Shown here: positions 60,301 through 64,000 of the stretch, in pieces
Layout: every line of letters starts with the position of its first letter
How positions within the stretch are numbered: the stretch's first letter is position 1
Assembly: GCA_037954665.1 (NCBI GenBank)
Contig: JBBMOL010000021.1
Location: 7,688,001 to 7,752,000 of the forward strand
Length of the DNA: 64,000 nt
Direction: 5' to 3'
From: Laguncularia racemosa
Taxonomy: Eukaryota > Streptophyta > Magnoliopsida > Myrtales > Combretaceae
The notes under the pieces: generated by a model
Databases searched by the model: none
What the model was told of the DNA's origin: nothing
The model's input: the letters and a program-made list of their open reading frames with translations, nothing else
Program-made: the position numbers and the translations under genes

Positions 60301-60722
60301 GCCAACATCGCAACCGCAAGCATCAAAACCCTTCCCCCCATTGCCCCAAAAACCCTCCTCTTCACCGCAAAAATAACCGAAATAACCGCCGAGGAAACAA
60401 GACAAACCAATTCACCAACTGAAAGTAAATAATCAAAATTGAAGTCATTATCCAAATTCACCTTGTGTCCGGCACCGTTATCGTATGCTCGGTGGCGAAA
60501 GTGTTGTTTGTGGCGGTGGAAGTTACTGGGAAAGGAACTGAATTGAAGTCTACATGTGGTGGTAAGGGAATTGAAAGTAGGGGTATTGAAGGGAAGAGAA
60601 GGGTAAGGGTTTTTTATGAAGCGGAAAGAAAGGGATTTTGGGTGGGGGGTTTTGGTTAAGATATGGTGATGGGGTTTTAGAGAGGCGGATGACATTATAC
60701 TCGTTGCTGTTGCTGTTGTCAT
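51369..60722 (-). CDS. Predicted plastid membrane protein with coiled coils, three exons
   Basis: Exons: 60,722-60,066, 55,598-55,488 and 51,566-51,369. All junctions are GT..AG and phase 0, giving 321 residues. Residues 1 to about 80 are rich in Ser, Thr, Pro, His and Arg with almost no acidic residues, as in chloroplast transit peptides. Two hydrophobic segments follow (about 99-120 and 131-150), then Arg/Lys-rich RKRQWRR. Heptad-like coiled coil runs from about 170 (LVERVEKLEEDLKSSATIIR) through exon 2 (ATRALAIQEDILEKELGEIQ) into exon 3 (EQQQKQLDLILAIGKTGKL), with a polar tail to the stop. The start is the first ATG of the open frame. Plants have unnamed proteins of this kind; I do not recall a proven role. 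Both introns are about 4 kb and full of LINE debris, yet the exons are intact. Confidence 0.82.
52430..53380 (-). pseudogene. L1-type LINE fragment, RT C-terminal region
   Basis: FQLGILPVKYQRVPLTLTML at about 53,260-53,306 is the conserved LPVxYLGVPL block after the LINE reverse transcriptase. Further down the - strand, LKGYNFWFVQLLG and GWESHIFVVW..NPCGP match the usual LKGxxFW.. and G.G..I.LW.D.W.P.GPL blocks. Stops and frameshifts throughout. Confidence 0.65.
53388..54060 (-). mobile_element. L1-type LINE 3' fragment with poly(A)
   Basis: On the - strand the zinc-binding RT tail (WNKSTLPKHSF; VDSHPKFGD; ATAIYCIWRT) is followed by a 3' UTR and a poly(A) run (T-tract on + at about 53,387-53,399). 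It sits directly upstream of the other fragment's RT block in the same orientation, so it may have inserted into that older LINE. A run of G (about 53,958-53,979) lies near its 5' limit. Confidence 0.65.
54700..55338 (+). mobile_element. L1-type LINE 3' fragment with poly(A), + strand
   Basis: CFILWLAWLEKLYTIDNLLP and CFFCTNGQENHQHLFF show the zinc-binding RT tail (zf-RVT). The 3' end reads CAATGAATTGCATACTTACC and is followed by an A-rich tail at 55,324-55,347. It lies antisense to the host gene in intron 2. Confidence 0.75.
55880..56655 (-). repeat. Diverged duplicate of the exon 1/intron 1 boundary region
   Basis: Matches 59,590-60,100 in order: TTAAGGTCTTC..CA, then ATGAGTCTGCAGCCAATTGC, then GAACAATATTGATCCAAAAC and ATGGGCTCCTTCAAAG. 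The last block corresponds to the end of exon 1 plus its splice donor. Here the donor context TTACCTCAG has become ATAACTTCAG, so the donor GT survives but the preceding exon base is changed. An extra segment of about 250 bases (about 56,190-56,440) interrupts this copy. Confidence 0.7.
56836..58250 (-). mobile_element. 5'-truncated L1-type LINE with poly(A)
   Basis: On the - strand: FPIQYLGVPLISTKLKRQDC and LVERILACINSWTSKFLSY (57,990-58,240), then LVRNWFAWKVGGGLSIDLWA, IVGNTWVLPQ, and the zinc-binding tail CHSLIIWLAWNEKLYTLDK and CMNGYEDHRHLFFRCTFSSL (57,200-57,400). SATVYSLWRTHNAIHLGK lies near the C-terminus. The 3' end has a C17 run, AACC and an A15 tail (G17 at 56,854-56,870 and T15 at 56,835-56,849 on +). 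Stops show it is inactive. Confidence 0.85.
58262..58590 (+). mobile_element. Copia spacer-to-LTR junction fragment
   Basis: CTACCCACCTATTACACTCTTGC and TTCTAAGGAATGATTCAAAT match the copia element's post-pol spacer at 4,310-4,370 (CTACCTATCACCCTATTGC, ACTAAGGAATAGTTCAAAT). A purine tract (AGTAGGGGAA) and an LTR start TGTTCTATAAATTG then follow at about 58,412-58,440. Confidence 0.6.
59060..59420 (+). mobile_element. Short L1-type LINE 3' end, + strand
   Basis: FTLAAAVYCTWKTQNSAHFG matches the C-terminal block ATVYSLWRTHNAIHLG of the intron LINE. A 3' UTR with GGTTGAGAGTTGCTGTG and a TTAATGAAATTACTTATTC end follows; no clean poly(A) is left. Confidence 0.6.
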
Positions 60723-61560
60723 TTGGGATTGAAGCCCTTAGGTATCAGTTTAGTGAGGTTCCAAGTAGTGAGAGATGGTGTTTGGTTGACGAGATGATGA
60801 CATGGTGGTTGACGAAGCTGCTGTTAGAAAGAGAGAGAAAGAGAGGGTGGGGAGGAGAGTGGAGGAGAGGAGACACAGCTCGGCGATGGTTACTATGGAG
60901 GGCGCCTAGCACCACTGGCGTTTTCTGGGTTTAGTAGAAAAATCAATCGTGGTTACTAAATCATAAGGACACCTTAATTCGAAACCTTTTTAAGTCTGTG
61001 GACTGAGTATTAAGGTTTTCAAAACATGTATTTTTAACGGTTCATTTACTTCGAAATAAATAGAAAAACAGTTTTGGAATATTTATTTACTTAAAAATTA
61101 GTTTGAAATTTTTAATTTGGATGACTTTTTATTTTTGTATAAAAATAGTTATTATTTTTGTAGAATAAAGTTTTTCATTTCCTTCTTACAATGAATAAAT
61201 AGTTCAAGTATTAAAGACAATTATGCTTTTAATTAAATAACTTTCGGTTATTCTCCAAAAAGCCAAATAGGAACATATTAGTACTTTTTATTATATTTTT
61301 TATTTAATATTATAATTAGTAAGATAAAGTAAATACTGTAATAAACATTTTCTATAATAAAAACTTATACAAAGTAAACACTAATAAATTTCTATCATAT
61401 CATCAATTATAGTCATTTTAAGGATATAATTTTTCTATTTCTTATTTATTTTATTACAGAAAGTAAATGAGCCATAAGTTTGAAATATTTATCAAAAATA
61501 AAATAAAAATACAAATGAGTGGAATCGTTACCCTTTAAATGATTTCTTTTAAATAATATC
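60723..61560. other. 5' flank of the coiled-coil protein gene and AT-rich DNA
   Basis: The first 200 bases are GC-richer and purine-rich on + (GAGAGAGAAAGAGAGGG near 60,829-60,850), which gives CT-rich text in the gene's sense, as often seen near plant transcription starts. No clear TATA box was chosen. Confidence 0.4.
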
Positions 61561-61564
61561 AAGG

Positions 61565-62003
61565 TAGTGTTTAGTTAATAAAACTATTTAATACAAAAAG
61601 AGCATGATAGTACCATACAAAAAGAACAGTATAATGCAATAATTTTATACCACATTTGATTTTTATAATACAAGATACAAATTTTTGTAATGATATTAGA
61701 TTATTTTTCGTATCAACATGGAAATTCACCAAAAGAGTTTTAGTACAAACATAATAATAAAAAGAACAAATAATATAAGGTTATATTTTAGGTTTTGAGA
61801 TTATGTTTATTTGTTTAGTAAAATGAATTTTTGTACATAAATTTTTATACCAACAAATATATGGTATAAATTTTTTAAATTTTATCTAATATCTTATGAT
61901 CTTTTTTATTTAATGATTTAGTTTACTATACAAATCAAACAAATGACTAAGTATTTTGTCTAATTCAATACTATAAAATGATTGTGCCCAAACATTACTT
62001 AAA
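61565..62003. mobile_element. Candidate hAT-type MITE
   Basis: GTAGTGTTTAGTTAATAAAAC at the left pairs imperfectly with the complement of the right end (GTAATGTTTGGGCACAATCA, then TTTTATAGTATTGAA). The interior is AT-rich and non-coding. Terminal match and target duplication are weak. Confidence 0.35.
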
Positions 62004-62469
62004 TAACGACAATATGATGTGATAAGCACTAATTCCATTTAATTTTAATCAACATATATAAAGAGGACTTTAACACCATTTGCTTCAAATGAAAAGGGTA
62101 GCATCCCTTATAAGTTGCACTAAAATTTTAATTTTAGAATCTTAATTTTAATTTGTGACTAGTGGAATGTAAATAATAATGTATTCATGATTTTAAAATT
62201 AAGAATTAATTAGGGATCATCTACAAACAAAACTATAAGGCCAAATCACAAATTAAAACCTACATCACCCATCAAGCCCATCCATTGTTACAAATCTAAG
62301 CATTGTTTTCATGGTTGAAGTCAATTTGTCTATAGAAAGGTTCATAATGAGATGACATGTTAGAAAAAAAAATTGCAAAGTATAAATAATTGAAAAATCT
62401 TGATTGTGTTTATGAAAGCCTTGAATCATATTTAAAAATTTGCATTCTTAATGTCATTACTAAGTCCCG

Positions 62470-64000
62470 GTTTAGTTATATGTAACCTACATGAGACAAG
62501 AATAGTGAGCTATAAAGGGTGTCGAAGTCAATTCTAGTGTGGACACTCTAATGCTATTGTGATTTGGAGGAGGATTAAAGTAACACAAATATGTGAGAGT
62601 AAAATGAAGAGTTTCAATCCTTTACCAAAAGGCCTGATGTTGTATTTATAAGAGAATGGCCAAACCGGATAAGGAAGGTGATAAATGCCTTGAGATCTTC
62701 TCTTTAACTCAAAATTTAGTGGAGAATAAAGAAAAGAGTTTGTAATGTGTTGACTTACCTCATTTGTCGAGCTAGTCTTAACTATCCTCATTTGAACTTT
62801 AGATTAAACTAACTAACATGGAACTAAAGGCCTTAATCTATGACAGCTTATCAAAACTAATTAGGCTGACCTAAGCTTGGAAGCCTATGTTAGGGGATGG
62901 AAGGTTCTTCTCTCTTAGAGTTTCAATGCGGTGCTTGACCATCCATTACCTTATCCATTTTACTCGTTTCTAGATGGCAATCTGGCTTTCTCTTCTTATT
63001 CTTTACACGAGATTGTTCCAACCCTATCTTTTATTAAGAGTGCTCTCACCAACTTTGTTGTGGTTCCTCTTATGTTTAAGGGACTAACATGCCCAGTTAG
63101 TTAAACTACCATACTATTGTCACTCACTACACATTAAGCTTAAGTTGATCCCACCATGTACATAGTGAAATCAAGAACTATGACATTCTCCCACTTAACT
63201 TCATGACACTTTTATCATGAGGCTTTTCTCTTGCTACTACCCTTTTCCAATAAATTGCCACTATCCTCCACCCACTATCAAGCTCCACTAAAGATCATCT
63301 CCAATCAGGACTTTAAGCTTCCATAGGCATCCTTCTATTGGCCTCACCCCTTGTCTTCGTTCTCTAAGATATCCTCTTACTAAGTTGCCCAATAGTGGCC
63401 TTGACCCCTTAAAGTACTTGTTCTTTTCTTTCTTTTTCTTTTTATTGATTTGGCAAATTTTGTTACAAATCCTTGAATCATGACACAATTATTGCTCTCT
63501 TAAAACAATATCCTCCATGAGGTAGTTGCTCTTTGTCTCGAGCTTCACCCACATAAACCCTTTATCAACAAGATTACCCACATATTGATTACACTTAGGT
63601 AGTTTTTAGGTTACTCAATGCAGCTAGAACTTCTATTCTCATCTCACTTTTCATGGGATGGAAGGTTCCCCCCTCTTAAAGTTTTTGTGCAACACTCAAC
63701 CATTCTCTGTCTTACACATTTTGCTTGCTTTTGGATGGTGAACCAGCTTTCTCTTCCTATTCTTTACCTAAAACTATTCTGAGCTCATCTCTCATCAAGA
63801 ATGCCTTCATTGGCTTACTATAATCCTTCTTATTTTTCAGAGAATCAACATTCTTAATTGGTTTCAACTATTATGGCCATTATTAAGAGAGTAGTATCAA
63901 CTCTTATTCAGTTTACTCATGGGTGGCCAAACCCATGTTTAAAGTACTTTTACCTTTAGAAAAAAAAACTACCATACAAATGCACTCACTATACATTAAG
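62470..64000 (-). repeat. LTR-like region with TATA box and internal direct repeat
   Basis: The - strand has CCATTCTCTTATAAATACAAC (TATA box at 62,650-62,643), followed by leader-like text. On the + strand GGGATGGAAGGTTC..TTTCTCTTCTTATTCTTTAC at 62,894-63,078 recurs at 63,654-63,838 (GGGATGGAAGGTTCCCC..TTTCTCTTCCTATTCTTTAC). ACTACCATAC and CACTCACTA.ACATTAAG also recur (63,104-63,138 and 63,969-64,000). The region runs off the window edge, and I could not set its ends. Confidence 0.45.

Overview
This window is nuclear DNA from a flowering plant, most likely a eudicot. It is AT-rich. Its genes have GT..AG introns, one of them several kilobases long, and the families are typical of plants: a UGT85-type glycosyltransferase and a plastid-type transit peptide. 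Most of the rest is decayed Ty1/copia, Ty3/gypsy, L1 LINE, hAT and MITE sequence. I cannot name the species. I saw no tRNA, rRNA, CRISPR array or prokaryotic feature.

Layout. 1-5,302: a degenerate copia element (+), cut by the window edge and split by a 1.4 kb insertion. 5,380-6,490: a second copia relic (-). 7,630-9,700: a dead hAT transposase (-). 11,212-13,103: an intact two-exon UDP-glycosyltransferase gene (-). 13.2-16.7 kb: AT-rich intergenic DNA. 16.7-37.7 kb: a nested retrotransposon complex. In it, Ty3 element B (17,363-26,348, -) sits inside an older env-like/gag-like relic, and a 2.2 kb LTR-like piece sits inside B's 3' LTR. Ty3 element A (28,706-34,494, +; 5-base target duplication TTATC) sits between two inverted copies of a SIRE-like copia LTR. 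A second copy of the insertion seen at 140-1,549 follows. 40.2-43.2 kb: a long Ty3-type LTR. 43.2-45.0 kb: a decayed reverse-transcribing-element ORF. 45-51 kb: intergenic DNA with two foldback MITEs. 51,369-60,722: a three-exon gene (-) for a predicted plastid membrane coiled-coil protein, whose two ~4 kb introns are packed with LINE fragments and a partial self-duplication. 60.7-64 kb: a MITE candidate and an LTR-like region with a direct repeat.

Only two host genes look functional. They share no evident pathway: one glycosylates small molecules in the cytosol, and the other is a predicted plastid membrane protein of unknown role. The most unusual pattern is that several apparently unrelated LTR-type elements carry clusters of short palindromic motifs of the CACGGCCGTG or CAACATGGTCATGTTG kind. 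In element A these form a tandem array upstream of the TATA box. No wholly new biological system is proven here.
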